NCBI GenBank assembly: GCA_964453525.1
Contig: CAYVOV010000001.1
Coordinates: 288,657-352,656 of the forward strand
Source of the DNA: CAYVOV01 sp964453525
GTDB taxonomy: Bacteria > Chloroflexota > Dehalococcoidia > Dehalococcoidales > UBA2162
Direction: 5' to 3'
Length of the DNA stretch: 64,000 nt
A program made the translations under genes and the position numbers. Shown piece by piece: positions 25,153 to 33,185 of the stretch. The stretch's first letter is position 1. Each line of letters begins with the position of its first letter. The notes under the pieces are model-generated. The model searched no databases. It was not told the origin of the DNA and saw nothing but the letters and a program-made list of their open reading frames with translations.

Positions 25153-25839
25153 ATGGCAGAAGAATTAGGCAGGATAGAGAAACCGGAAACAGAGAAGTAT
25201 GAGGGCAAGAGGAAGCTATACATCGTCCCTCTCCTTTATTCATGGGAGAATGCTCCGGCGGAATACGTGATAAAGTATGACATCTACTGGCGGCAGGTAA
25301 AGGAGCACCTTATCAACCTGGAATCAAAAATCGGAGCAGTCAACCGAATATACCATGAGTCAATCACCGTTGCCGGTGAAGAAGGACTGAAAATTCTTGA
25401 GAAAATAAGTCCCATCAGCTGTCAGATTACCAGGGAAAAATGCCAGAACGGCGCTCAGGTCGAGTTAACCGAGGATAAGGAGCTGACCGACGAAGCCATC
25501 GACTGGGAAAGGCACCTTCTCATGGGATTTATAAGCCAGAAAGTTGCCAGGATAGTCTCCGATTTCTTTGCCGAAGCTTCAAAAAAGAGGTACGGGTTCA
25601 TCTCAGAAAGGATAAATGAAACGCTCAAGGAAAATGAGGCAGCGCTGCTTTTTATCCGGGAAGGCCATCATGTGCAGTTTCCCTCTGACATAGAAGTATT
25701 CAGCGTCGCACCGCCGGCACTGGACGAAATTCACCGCTGGCTGCGTGAGAGTCCGTCTGCGGGCGAAGCAACCGGTGACGATGAAAAAACGGATGATAAA
25801 GAAGAAAAAGCTGCCGGAGATAATGAAAATACGTCCTGA
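25153..25839 (+). CDS. Conserved hypothetical cytoplasmic protein with acidic tail
   Basis: I do not recognise this 228-residue protein. It has no signal or membrane segment. The core is alpha/beta: KRKLYIVPLLYSW, then a helical region, then ALLFIREGHHVQFPSDIEVFSV near residue 185. A tail of about 30 residues is very rich in Glu, Asp and Lys. It begins 74 bp after the PEPCK gene on the same strand and could be co-transcribed with it. The strand-helix ending EAALLFIREGHHVQFPSDIEVF is vaguely like ribonuclease-related eRF1/Vms1 folds, but this is too weak to call. Confidence 0.6.
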   Translation: MAEELGRIEKPETEKYEGKRKLYIVPLLYSWENAPAEYVIKYDIYWRQVKEHLINLESKIGAVNRIYHESITVAGEEGLKILEKISPISCQITREKCQNGAQVELTEDKELTDEAIDWERHLLMGFISQKVARIVSDFFAEASKKRYGFISERINETLKENEAALLFIREGHHVQFPSDIEVFSVAPPALDEIHRWLRESPSAGEATGDDEKTDDKEEKAAGDNENTS

Positions 25840-25975
25840 ACTAACGGTATAGAAAGTTCTTCATTTGAATTTGAAAAGCTTGATTTATAGAGAAATATGG
25901 CTTTCAGGCAAGTGGGGCATCAGCATTTTGTCTGAGCCCTTATTTTTTGTTTGGCTTGAATTTTATTGATTTAAC

Positions 25976-26090
25976 TGTCATTGCGAGGAGTCCGCCAGAG
26001 GCGGACGACGCGGCAATCTCAAAGAGCTTATAGAGATTGCCCCGGCCCGGTTTCATCGGACCTCGAAATGACATTACCACCAGGACCAGT
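25976..26090. repeat. Dispersed repeat, left copy flanking the MFS gene
   Basis: The sequence starts TGTCATTGCGAGGAG and contains the palindrome GTCCGCCAGAGGCGGAC, then AGATTGCC. It ends CGAAATGACATTACC followed by CAGGACCA. The same start and end reappear at 27389-27548 on the far side of the MFS gene. It lies in the 266-bp gap after the gene ending at 25839. It has no coding content. Confidence 0.75.
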
Positions 26091-26126
26091 TAGTACTGTT
26101 TTTTATTGCCAAAAGATACTATAAAA

Positions 26127-27359
26127 ATGAGTGTTGTTGCCGATAAGAGTAATGGAGAGCGCTACAGATGGTACATACTGGTGCTGGCATCACTGACCGC
26201 CATGTGTGTCCTGGCAATACCGACGATGTGCATGCCTGTCCTGTTCAAGGAAATATCGGAAGACCTTAATCTGAGTATTGTCCAGATTGGCGTGGTCTGG
26301 GGAATCGTCCCCCTGGCCGGCATCTTCGTTGTTTTATTCGGCGGGATGCTGAGCGACCGCTTCGGTGCCAAAAGAGTCCTCGTTACCGGCTGTTTTTTAA
26401 CGGGACTCGCCGGCATGCTGCGGGGTATATCTGACAGCTTTACCGTCCTGACGGTAACAATGTTCCTCTACGGCCTTCTTATGGTAGCTACGGCACCGGG
26501 TATGATAAAAGCCCTCAGTACCTGGTTTTCAGAGCAGCAACTGGCGCTGGCAAACGGTATTCTTGCCATGTCGATGGCGATTGGCTTTATGGTGGGCTCG
26601 ATGATTAGCGCCACGGTACTCTCTCCCCTGCTGGGTGGCTGGAGGAATGTTCTTTTCTTTTACGGCACTTTAGGAATTGCAGTGGGAATACTCTGGTTTT
26701 TCTCCAGGAGCGTACCGCCGGGGGCTGTAAAATCTCCCGGCCAGGTAAACACCATACCGTTCAGGCAGTCGATATCCCACGTAATCCATATCAAACGTGT
26801 CTGGTTGCTGGCATTCGGTCTGATGTTTCAGATAGCCTGTGTTCAGGGGATGCTCGGCTATCTACCTTCCTACCTGAAGGACATCGGCTGGGTACCGGCA
26901 AGCGCCGATGCTGCCGTAGCAGTCTTTCACGGGGCAAGTATGGTTGGCACCGTCCCGGTTGCCCTGCTGTCCAACCGGACCGGCTCAAGGAAAACAGTCC
27001 TCTTATTGACCACGCTGGCAACTGCCGTTGGTGTGGGCATGCTGGCCATCTCCGGCGGTCCACTTGTCTGGGTCTCGGTATTAATTGCCGGCGTGGTTCG
27101 TGACGGATTCATGGCAGTTCTGTCCACTTCGGTAATACAGTCAGAGGGGGTAGGGACTGAATATGCCGGTACAGCTGTCGGGCTGACCCAGACTATCTCC
27201 CGTTTTGGAGAATTCTTTTCACCACCAGTCGGCAACTACCTGAGCACAATGAATCCGAGGTATCCCTTCATTTTATGGTCGGCTCTGGCCGCCGCCGCAC
27301 TCGGTTTCTTCTATTTTCTAAAGGAGAAAGTACCGGGGAATAGAATAACACCTCTGTAA
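26127..27359 (+). CDS. MFS transporter
   Basis: This major-facilitator carrier has about 410 residues and 12 predicted helices. The loop 2-3 signature appears as GGMLSDRFGAKRVLVTG. A long loop separates the two six-helix halves. The substrate cannot be told. Residues such as the paired glycines in helix 4 fit the anion/organic-acid or CynX/NNP-like branches only loosely. The start is taken at the ATG at 26127. A TTG at 26106 would add seven residues, and neither has a good Shine-Dalgarno sequence. The gene is bracketed by two copies of a dispersed repeat, a sign that the segment may have been moved or duplicated by recombination. Confidence 0.85.
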   Translation: MSVVADKSNGERYRWYILVLASLTAMCVLAIPTMCMPVLFKEISEDLNLSIVQIGVVWGIVPLAGIFVVLFGGMLSDRFGAKRVLVTGCFLTGLAGMLRGISDSFTVLTVTMFLYGLLMVATAPGMIKALSTWFSEQQLALANGILAMSMAIGFMVGSMISATVLSPLLGGWRNVLFFYGTLGIAVGILWFFSRSVPPGAVKSPGQVNTIPFRQSISHVIHIKRVWLLAFGLMFQIACVQGMLGYLPSYLKDIGWVPASADAAVAVFHGASMVGTVPVALLSNRTGSRKTVLLLTTLATAVGVGMLAISGGPLVWVSVLIAGVVRDGFMAVLSTSVIQSEGVGTEYAGTAVGLTQTISRFGEFFSPPVGNYLSTMNPRYPFILWSALAAAALGFFYFLKEKVPGNRITPL

Positions 27360-27388
27360 TTATGGATTCTGTATTAAACCGGTTACTT

Positions 27389-27548
27389 CAATTGTCATTG
27401 CGAGCCCGCTCCTGGCGGGCGAAGCAATCACCACGTTCGAAAAAAGAGATTGCCACGTCGCTGCGCTCCTCGCAATGACAAAGGAGATTATTTATTGCCA
27501 CGCCCCGATATGATCGGGACCAGCAATGACATTACCAATCAGGACCAA
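27389..27548. repeat. Dispersed repeat, right copy flanking the MFS gene
   Basis: It begins ATTGTCATTGCGAG, contains CGAAGCAATCACC and AGAGATTGCCACG, then CTCCTCGCAATGACA, the inverted complement of its start. A second sub-unit ends AGCAATGACATTACC and CAGGACCA, the same right end as the copy at 25976-26090. The terminal halves TGTCATTGCGAG and CTCGCAATGACA form inverted repeats. Confidence 0.75.
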
Positions 27549-27559
27549 CTATTCCCAAA

Positions 27560-28363
27560 TTATGGCTTGGTTGCCTTCAGTGTAAATATAAGTGGGATTT
27601 TCTCCCCCTCTATCCTCCACCAGCCTTCTTTATCCCGCTCCATAAATGGAAAACGTTTGAAGAATATCACGGGGAACTCGTGGAGGAACTCAATCCTCAG
27701 TCCGGCGCAAATAAGACTGCTGATAATATCGCCCATCCCGTGAGTCCATTCGTACGAACCGTGGGTAACCACGGCATCAGGGTCAGCGTAATCGCCTTCG
27801 GGTTCCCATTTATTGGGTTCCGGCCCATGGAAGTATGAGTATTTGACCTTCAGTTCTGTGGCATCTGGTGAATCATCGAAGACCATGATAGAAGGGTGTC
27901 CTTCGAGAATATAGAAAAAACCTCCCGGCTTGAGAAACCAAGAGATTATCTTCCCCCACCTTTTGAGGTCAGGCAGCCAGCAGAGGACACCGGCGGAAGT
28001 ATATACAATATCAAATTTTTCGTCCATAACATCAGGCAGTTTATAGATGTCCGAGCAGATAAAGTCCGCTTCAATTCTCAGCTCTTTGCTCAGGGAACGG
28101 GCTAATTCTATGGATTTATCCGAGAAATCTACTCCAGTCACCTTAGCACCCAACCTTGCCCAGGAAAGCGTATCCATACCGAAATGACACTGGAGGTGCA
28201 GCAGGGACTTCCCATTGACATCGCCCATTTCTTCAAGCTCTATTGGGTAGAGCATACTGCTTCTGCCGTTCTTGAATCCCTCCACGTCATAAAATTCTGA
28301 CTGCGCATGAATGGTCGTCAGCTCATTCCAGAGGTCCCGGTTGTTTTTTAGGTATTTATACAT
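27560..28363 (-). CDS. Class I SAM-dependent methyltransferase
   Basis: This 267-residue Rossmann-fold methyltransferase has motif I LLHLQCHFGMDTLSWARLGAKVTGVDFS (about 54-81), motif II ADFICSDIYKLPD and motif IV FDIVYTSAGVLCWLPDL. A post-core region LKPGGFFYILEGHP follows. The substrate is unknown. The family includes many small-molecule methyltransferases annotated only generally. The ATG lies 9 bp downstream of a 24-bp palindrome of the GCAATTGC type (28372-28395), which may be an operator. Confidence 0.85.
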   Translation of the reverse strand: MYKYLKNNRDLWNELTTIHAQSEFYDVEGFKNGRSSMLYPIELEEMGDVNGKSLLHLQCHFGMDTLSWARLGAKVTGVDFSDKSIELARSLSKELRIEADFICSDIYKLPDVMDEKFDIVYTSAGVLCWLPDLKRWGKIISWFLKPGGFFYILEGHPSIMVFDDSPDATELKVKYSYFHGPEPNKWEPEGDYADPDAVVTHGSYEWTHGMGDIISSLICAGLRIEFLHEFPVIFFKRFPFMERDKEGWWRIEGEKIPLIFTLKATKP

Positions 28364-28371
28364 TATGTATT

Positions 28372-28395
28372 TTCCGCAATTGCGTAATTGCGGAA
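28372..28395. promoter_or_regulatory. GCAATTGC palindrome upstream of the methyltransferase
   Basis: A 24-bp inverted repeat with one mismatched pair and arm sequence TTCCGCAATTGC lies just before the methyltransferase ATG. It shares the GCAATTGC core with palindromes at 34895 and 36055-36064. An operator or partition-type site is possible. Confidence 0.5.
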
Positions 28396-28488
28396 TTCCT
28401 CTTATCTCTCTGGCTCTGTATAGCTAATGCTGTCACCCTAGGCAATCTGTTCTTTCTGTGGACAATACATTGTGCTCTGCCCACGTAC

Positions 28489-28896
28489 TTATTCACCCTT
28501 TATGACCTCGACCATTCCCTGGGTGGCATCCATTTTAATATAGTCTCCCGTCTGAATTACTTCGAGTGGATTCTTATCAAGTCTGTGCACCATCGGGATA
28601 TCGTTCATTATTGCCACCATCGCCATCACCGGCTCTACCTCGGTACAAATCATTCCTTTTGGCGTGTTGCCAAGCTGTTTTGCCATATAGGCAACATTTG
28701 GACCTACCGTTGAGCCTTTTCCCGTGGAAAATACAAAAATCTTACCGGCGATACTCTGCCCCTGCAAATCGTGTCCTTCAGGAACGACCTTCCCCGTATT
28801 CACGTCCAGGTCTCCGAGGAAGGAAAATGGCATCCGGGAGACTATCGCCTCACCTTCCACTTTCCCTTTCTTTACCGTCTTTCCTTTGAGAATCAT
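28489..28896 (-). CDS. AcnX small (swivel) subunit
   Basis: The 135-residue protein is the DUF126 swivelling domain that pairs with the AcnX catalytic subunit. Typical segments are GEAIVSRMPFSFLGDLDVNTGKV, FVFSTGKGSTVGPNVAYMAKQ and DIPMVHRLDKNPLEVIQTGDYI. In two-gene AcnX systems the pair dehydrates mevalonate 5-phosphate (archaeal modified mevalonate pathway) or cis-3-hydroxy-L-proline. Its ATG is 4 bp after the large-subunit stop, so they are one operon. Nothing in the neighbourhood settles the substrate. Confidence 0.85.
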   Translation of the reverse strand: MILKGKTVKKGKVEGEAIVSRMPFSFLGDLDVNTGKVVPEGHDLQGQSIAGKIFVFSTGKGSTVGPNVAYMAKQLGNTPKGMICTEVEPVMAMVAIMNDIPMVHRLDKNPLEVIQTGDYIKMDATQGMVEVIKGE

Positions 28897-28900
28897 ATTG

Positions 28901-30136
28901 CTAACCTCCCCACTTTCCTGTTATTGCCGCTTTGATGCAGGTCTCGGCGCTGCCGTATTGAATACCAATGCCGCGCCTTATCTGGTAGGAAGCAGCTCGG
29001 GCTGAGTTCGTGGCGGCTGTTGTCGCCGGCGCTTCCAGTTCCCCGTAGGGGAATCCCTGGATACAGATACCGGTGGCAACCACGCCGCCGGCCTTTTCAA
29101 TAGTGTCTATGTAGCCGATACGCTCCGCCAGGGTATACACTTGGTCTGCAGTGGCTATAAAAAGCCTGACGCCATCGGCTATCTTCCTGCCTTCAAGCAG
29201 CCGGGCAATCTGACCAATCTCAGCAATGTTGAGATGAGGGCAGCCGAAAAAAACTATCTCAACATCATCCGTCCGGGCAGAATGCAGGCTTTCCCACCCC
29301 TCTTTAAACTCTTTCCTGCCGAGCTTTATTGTCTCTTCAGGCTTTTTATTTCCCAGGGCTTCTTCAACTGTAGGCGCCTCGGGGGTAACTCCGACAACGT
29401 GGCACATGGCAACCGCTCCGGAGACCGGCTGTGGCGACATGAAGAACTTGAGGTTATCGAATGAAACGGTTCCAGGTATGCCTTCGACAACCACATTCTT
29501 CGTCCCGGCTGCGCTGCCAATGTAGTACCCTATTGCGCCATAGTCGGCCTCCGTAAAATCCTCAATATCAAGGTCTTCAAGTCTGAAAAGCACCTGCCCG
29601 TATCGGTGTTCCTTTTTCATCAGCAGCATTTCCGGAGTAACTCCGGTAATGGCACTCGCCATTGAAGCCGGCATTGCGTCACGGTTTCCTCTGGCGCCGA
29701 ATACCGAATTTGCCACGATGATTCCCTGAGAACCGGGCCAGGAAAAAGCCCTGCCGGCCGTGGGTACATTACCCACCATGTACGGGGCGCAGGTCATTGC
29801 CGGTATAAAGCCTTTGGGGAGGCATAAAGCCAGAGTAGCGTCCTGAGCTGCTGCCTGCTGCCGGCAAAACTCTTCTTTCAGCCCCATCGCCCGGGCAGCT
29901 TTGCAGCCACCGGCCATCCCGGCATGCGTGGTGGTGAACGCCCTCAGATGCTCCACCCCATTAAGTATCTCTTCCAGCCACTTCCCGCCGCCGAGTCCGG
30001 TGTGCGCATTGTGCACCTTGACCATCTTCTCCGCATCCCAGACCTCACCGTACTCGACCAGCATTGTCATTGCTTTTTGCATGCCTGGACCATTCTCGCC
30101 CTCAAACATCCTTTTCTGTTCATCAGTTAATAGCAT
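28901..30136 (-). CDS. AcnX large (catalytic) subunit, dehydratase of the aconitase superfamily
   Basis: The 411-residue protein is a full-length DUF521/AcnX catalytic chain. It opens with LLTDEQKRMFEGENGPGMQKAMTMLVEYGE and contains the family segments VHNAHTGLGG, TTTHAGMAGGC and MTCAPYMVGN. Conserved cysteines consistent with an iron-sulfur cluster include those in PKGFIPAMTCAPYM and IVFFGCPHLN. The enzyme is a hydro-lyase: archaeal members act on mevalonate 5-phosphate, bacterial ones often on cis-3-hydroxy-L-proline. The solute-binding lipoprotein upstream might supply an imported substrate, which would favour catabolism, but that is speculative. Confidence 0.87.
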   Translation of the reverse strand: MLLTDEQKRMFEGENGPGMQKAMTMLVEYGEVWDAEKMVKVHNAHTGLGGGKWLEEILNGVEHLRAFTTTHAGMAGGCKAARAMGLKEEFCRQQAAAQDATLALCLPKGFIPAMTCAPYMVGNVPTAGRAFSWPGSQGIIVANSVFGARGNRDAMPASMASAITGVTPEMLLMKKEHRYGQVLFRLEDLDIEDFTEADYGAIGYYIGSAAGTKNVVVEGIPGTVSFDNLKFFMSPQPVSGAVAMCHVVGVTPEAPTVEEALGNKKPEETIKLGRKEFKEGWESLHSARTDDVEIVFFGCPHLNIAEIGQIARLLEGRKIADGVRLFIATADQVYTLAERIGYIDTIEKAGGVVATGICIQGFPYGELEAPATTAATNSARAASYQIRRGIGIQYGSAETCIKAAITGKWGG

Positions 30137-30187
30137 TTTTTCGCTCCATAATAGAAAATCACTTTCCGGGACATTATACAGTAAAAT

Positions 30188-30217
30188 GGGGCCGGGTAGT
30201 GCAGGCTACCCAGCCCC
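30188..30217 (-). terminator. Hairpin terminator after the solute-binding protein gene
   Basis: Arms of 12 bases with one mismatch (30188-30199 and 30206-30217, GGGGC and GGGTAG blocks) are followed on the minus strand by ATTTTA. It is placed 36 bases after the stop of the binding-protein gene and before AcnX. Confidence 0.6.
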
Positions 30218-30252
30218 CTCTTCCAACATTTTACGCAGTCACAATATCGTAC

Positions 30253-32079
30253 CTAGTACCCCATAGACTTCTTTAGCTCCTGGTCTATCCACAGGTACTT
30301 GGACATGAGATTGAAATGAGGCCATGAGCCGATACTTACTTCTCCTGTATACTGCTTAACCCAGGGATGCCAGGCAACATAGTAGTAAGGCGACGGAGGG
30401 GTGAATGAATAAGCCTGTTCGATAACGTACTGGATTATCTCCTTGACCAGCGCATAGTTCCTTGCGGGGTCTGTCAGGAGGGTAGCCGCACTCTCTTCAA
30501 AAGCGGCATTAATCTTGGGGTCGTTCACCTTGCTGAAGTTCATCGGTTGCCCGTTAGTGAACTGGATTAACATTTCGGGTCGGTTCGGATTATGGCCGAA
30601 GGTAACCATCTGGTCGTAAGACCCGCTGTAATAGAGTCCATTCTTAGCGCCGGATTCCTGAATATTCAACTCCAGTTCCACGCCGATTTTGGCCCAGTAG
30701 GCGGCAATGATTTGAAGCATTTCCACTTCATCGTACATACCACTCGAACACAGGACCTCGGTCTTGAACCCATTGGGGTAACCGGCTTCTGCCAGAAGCT
30801 GCTTTGCTTTATCCGGGTCATAGGTGTAGTTTTCCTGGCCACCCGGGGTGAGCTCATCAAACGAAGAATAATACATCTTGAACTCCGGAACATTCAGGCA
30901 GATTGTTTGAATCAGCTCGCCGTCACCCTGGAGATAGGAATCGAGTATTTCCTGCCTGTCGACAGCCATTGAAAGAGCTTTTCTTACCTTCAGGTCATTG
31001 AACGGCTCTCTATCAACTCTCCAGCCGATGGTGAAGTAATTGACCAGATACCTTTCAAACCTCATTTCCGGATTCGTTTTCTCCAATTGCATCTTATCTT
31101 CTATTGTCAGACCCGTCGTCTGGTCAATCTTACCGGTACGCATTGCCGCCAGCCTTGTGGACGCATCAGAGAGAATCAGAATCTTAAGGTTGTCAACATA
31201 GGGTAGCTGATTCTCCGGGAAAAACGGGTCGTGCTGCCAGTAGTTTTCGTGCTTTACGTATGTAATGGAGCTATCGGGTATATAGTCCGTCACCATGAAA
31301 GGTCCCGTACCGCAGGTATTTATAGCATCCCGCAGGTCACCGTGTGCCTCGACATTCTCACGTGGCAGGGTCCATCCCTGAGTTCCTACATACCCGGACC
31401 ACAGCCTGGACAGCCTGCCGGGCGGGCAGGTCATTTCAAGTGTCCATTTATCCAGTGCGGTTATCGTGGACACATCGTTTCCTACAGCATAAGCCTTGTA
31501 ATTGTAGGAAGTCGGACTTGTTGCCATTCTCCAGAGTGAGTACTCTATATCCTCAGCAGTCATTTCCCTGCCGTTTGCCGGTGGCTTGTTCTGGAAATGT
31601 ACGCCCTGGCGGATTTTGAATCTTACTGTCTGGTCATCCACGATTTCCCAGCTCTCGCATAACATCCCGGTCATATATTCCGGGAAGGGAAAGGGATTTA
31701 TCCTCCACCCCACCTCACCGGTGCCGGTCGGTCCCTTTGTATAGTCACCCTCTACAAGAGTCTGATAAACTAGGCGGCTACCGGATGACATCCAGGCCGG
31801 CTGGTAGGCTTCATCCCAGTCCAGTGGTGATGATGTATAATAAAATGTGTACGTGCCACCGTATTGTGGCTTTTCAACCATCCTCCCCAGCGAATCCTTC
31901 ACCATTTCCTTCTCTTCCTCAACCACCTCCTCTTCCTCTTCTTCCTCTTCTTCACCTGTTACTACTACTTCTTCCTCTTCTTCCTCCTCTACCGTGGTAG
32001 TGCCGCATGACGCCACAACCAGAGACATTGTCATCAGGCAGCTTACCACTATCCAGAGAATTTTCTTTTTCACTGTCAT
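30253..32079 (-). CDS. ABC-type peptide/solute-binding lipoprotein (SBP_bac_5 family)
   Basis: The 608-residue extracytoplasmic binding protein has a signal peptide and lipobox VASC (Cys25). Residues ~30-57 are a linker of nearly pure glutamate and valine. The family 5 pattern follows: YGGTYTFYYTSSP, CESWEIVDDQTVRFKIRQGVHFQNKPP, ALSMAVDRQEI and YDPDKAKQLLAEAGYPNGF. It would deliver peptides or other solutes to a permease, but no permease or ATPase gene is adjacent. The promoter is at 32163-32192 and AGAGGAGGTGAT precedes the ATG. The acidic linker is unusually long and repetitive at DNA level. Confidence 0.9.
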   Translation of the reverse strand: MTVKKKILWIVVSCLMTMSLVVASCGTTTVEEEEEEEVVVTGEEEEEEEEEVVEEEKEMVKDSLGRMVEKPQYGGTYTFYYTSSPLDWDEAYQPAWMSSGSRLVYQTLVEGDYTKGPTGTGEVGWRINPFPFPEYMTGMLCESWEIVDDQTVRFKIRQGVHFQNKPPANGREMTAEDIEYSLWRMATSPTSYNYKAYAVGNDVSTITALDKWTLEMTCPPGRLSRLWSGYVGTQGWTLPRENVEAHGDLRDAINTCGTGPFMVTDYIPDSSITYVKHENYWQHDPFFPENQLPYVDNLKILILSDASTRLAAMRTGKIDQTTGLTIEDKMQLEKTNPEMRFERYLVNYFTIGWRVDREPFNDLKVRKALSMAVDRQEILDSYLQGDGELIQTICLNVPEFKMYYSSFDELTPGGQENYTYDPDKAKQLLAEAGYPNGFKTEVLCSSGMYDEVEMLQIIAAYWAKIGVELELNIQESGAKNGLYYSGSYDQMVTFGHNPNRPEMLIQFTNGQPMNFSKVNDPKINAAFEESAATLLTDPARNYALVKEIIQYVIEQAYSFTPPSPYYYVAWHPWVKQYTGEVSIGSWPHFNLMSKYLWIDQELKKSMGY

Positions 32080-32162
32080 ATCACCTCCTCTTTTAAATTT
32101 GACAACTCTGGACTAATTACACTATTCTTTTAACAGTCTCTTCCAGCAGGTTATTGCCGCTT

Positions 32163-32192
32163 ATTATAGATGATTTCTTGCTTTAAAGGCAA
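32163..32192 (-). promoter_or_regulatory. Promoter of the solute-binding protein gene
   Basis: Minus strand TTGCCT (32192-32187), an 18-base spacer and TATAAT (32168-32163), leaving a leader of about 75 bases before the ATG. Confidence 0.55.
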
Positions 32193-32200
32193 TGTTATAC

Positions 32201-32328
32201 TGGCTGGCCCTGCCACGTAGCCCGATTACCCCCAGGGCTCCGGACACGGGAGGGGTATGGTTGATATTTAAGTTGAGTGATGAGCTGCTTATCCTCAACA
32301 CCCTGGTTTCCCCTGGCAGGACCAGCCA
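32201..32328. repeat. 128-bp element bounded by 15-bp inverted repeats
   Basis: TGGCTGGCCCTGCCA (32201-32215) and its complement with one mismatch (32314-32328) bracket a GC-richer interior that contains a further GTTGAG/CTCAAC stem. It lies just upstream of the binding-protein promoter in a 587-bp gap. It could be a MITE-like relic or a structured RNA. No target duplication is obvious. Confidence 0.5.
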
Positions 32329-32441
32329 ATGGATTCACACATTTTCTTGCCTTCGTCATTATCTTATAATCAATTTCAGAGCATTTGCTAATTCTCATTC
32401 TCTTGATTAGAATTAATGTTGTATAAATGGGCGTGTTTTAA

Positions 32442-32540
32442 TCGTATACGACTAATTGTAATCCTTATTATAACTTATTATAATCGGATGTCAAGACCAT
32501 AATCAGATACCAAGAATGACTTACTGGAATGGTGCCATTC
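32442..32540. promoter_or_regulatory. Cluster of small palindromes and a tandem repeat upstream of marR
   Basis: This cluster contains a perfect 10-bp palindrome TCGTATACGA (32442-32451), two exact tandem copies of CTTATTATAA (32464-32483) and a GAATGG/CCATTC inverted repeat (32527-32540). These lie between the binding-protein gene and marR and are reasonable candidates for regulator sites. The rest of the 32080-32666 gap shows no gene. Confidence 0.4.
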
Positions 32541-32666
32541 TTCTGGAAAACGAGGTAATCTTTCGATAATATCAGACATCTATATAGGACGAAGTTGCAT
32601 CGTAATAATTCACGGTAGTGCAAAATATGTTGTCAGTAAATCCATAGTCTGAATGGGAAGGAGAAA

Positions 32667-33185
32667 GTGAAAGAATCTAAAGATATAAGCTACAGGCTAT
32701 GGCAAATGCTCACTAGCACGAATCACCTGATATATAGAGCCAGGCAGAAGGAGCTAAACCGGTATGGCATTTCAATGCATGGTTCGGGTGTCCTGGATGC
32801 GGTTTTCAGATTTGGTAAAGAAGCAACAATAAAAGTATTATCACAACAGGCATTCAGAGAACGCAATAGCATGTCGGAACATCTTTCGAGAATGGAGAAA
32901 GAAGGAATAATTATAAAAGTCAAAGACATGAAGAGGAAGAACCAGGTACGCGTGGAAATGACTGAGAAAGGATATGAACTGTTCCAAAAGGCAGCGGAGC
33001 GAATATCTATAAAAGATATCATGTCAATATTGACCCGGGAAGAGCAGCGGGAATTATGGTCTCTTTTATCGAAGCTGCGGGAACGGACGATGAAAAGTCT
33101 GGGTATGGAAAATATTGAGCCTTATCCACCATCCGATCCTGATAAACTTTTACTCACGGAAACAGAGGACTCTGCCTCACTATAG
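32667..33185 (+). CDS. MarR-family transcriptional regulator
   Basis: The 172-residue winged-helix regulator has the MarR layout: an N-terminal dimer helix, ATIKVLSQQAFRERNSMSEHLSRMEKEGIIIKV (recognition helix about 60-80) and the wing DMKRKNQVRVEMTEKGYELF. The start is GTG with GGAAGGAG upstream. It diverges from the solute-binding protein gene, with possible operators between them, so it may control that gene. It overlaps the converging yifB gene by 6 bp. The inducer is unknown. Confidence 0.88.
   Translation: MKESKDISYRLWQMLTSTNHLIYRARQKELNRYGISMHGSGVLDAVFRFGKEATIKVLSQQAFRERNSMSEHLSRMEKEGIIIKVKDMKRKNQVRVEMTEKGYELFQKAAERISIKDIMSILTREEQRELWSLLSKLRERTMKSLGMENIEPYPPSDPDKLLLTETEDSASL

Noticed and set aside
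31870..32010. Poly-Glu coding region as a frame artefact or CRISPR-like repeat
   Set aside because: The frame continues cleanly from the lipoprotein signal into the binding domain, so it is a real low-complexity linker.
31737..32116. Ser/Pro/Leu-rich reading frames opposite the binding-protein gene
   Set aside because: They are complements of the Glu-codon run and have no ribosome-binding site or plausible protein character.
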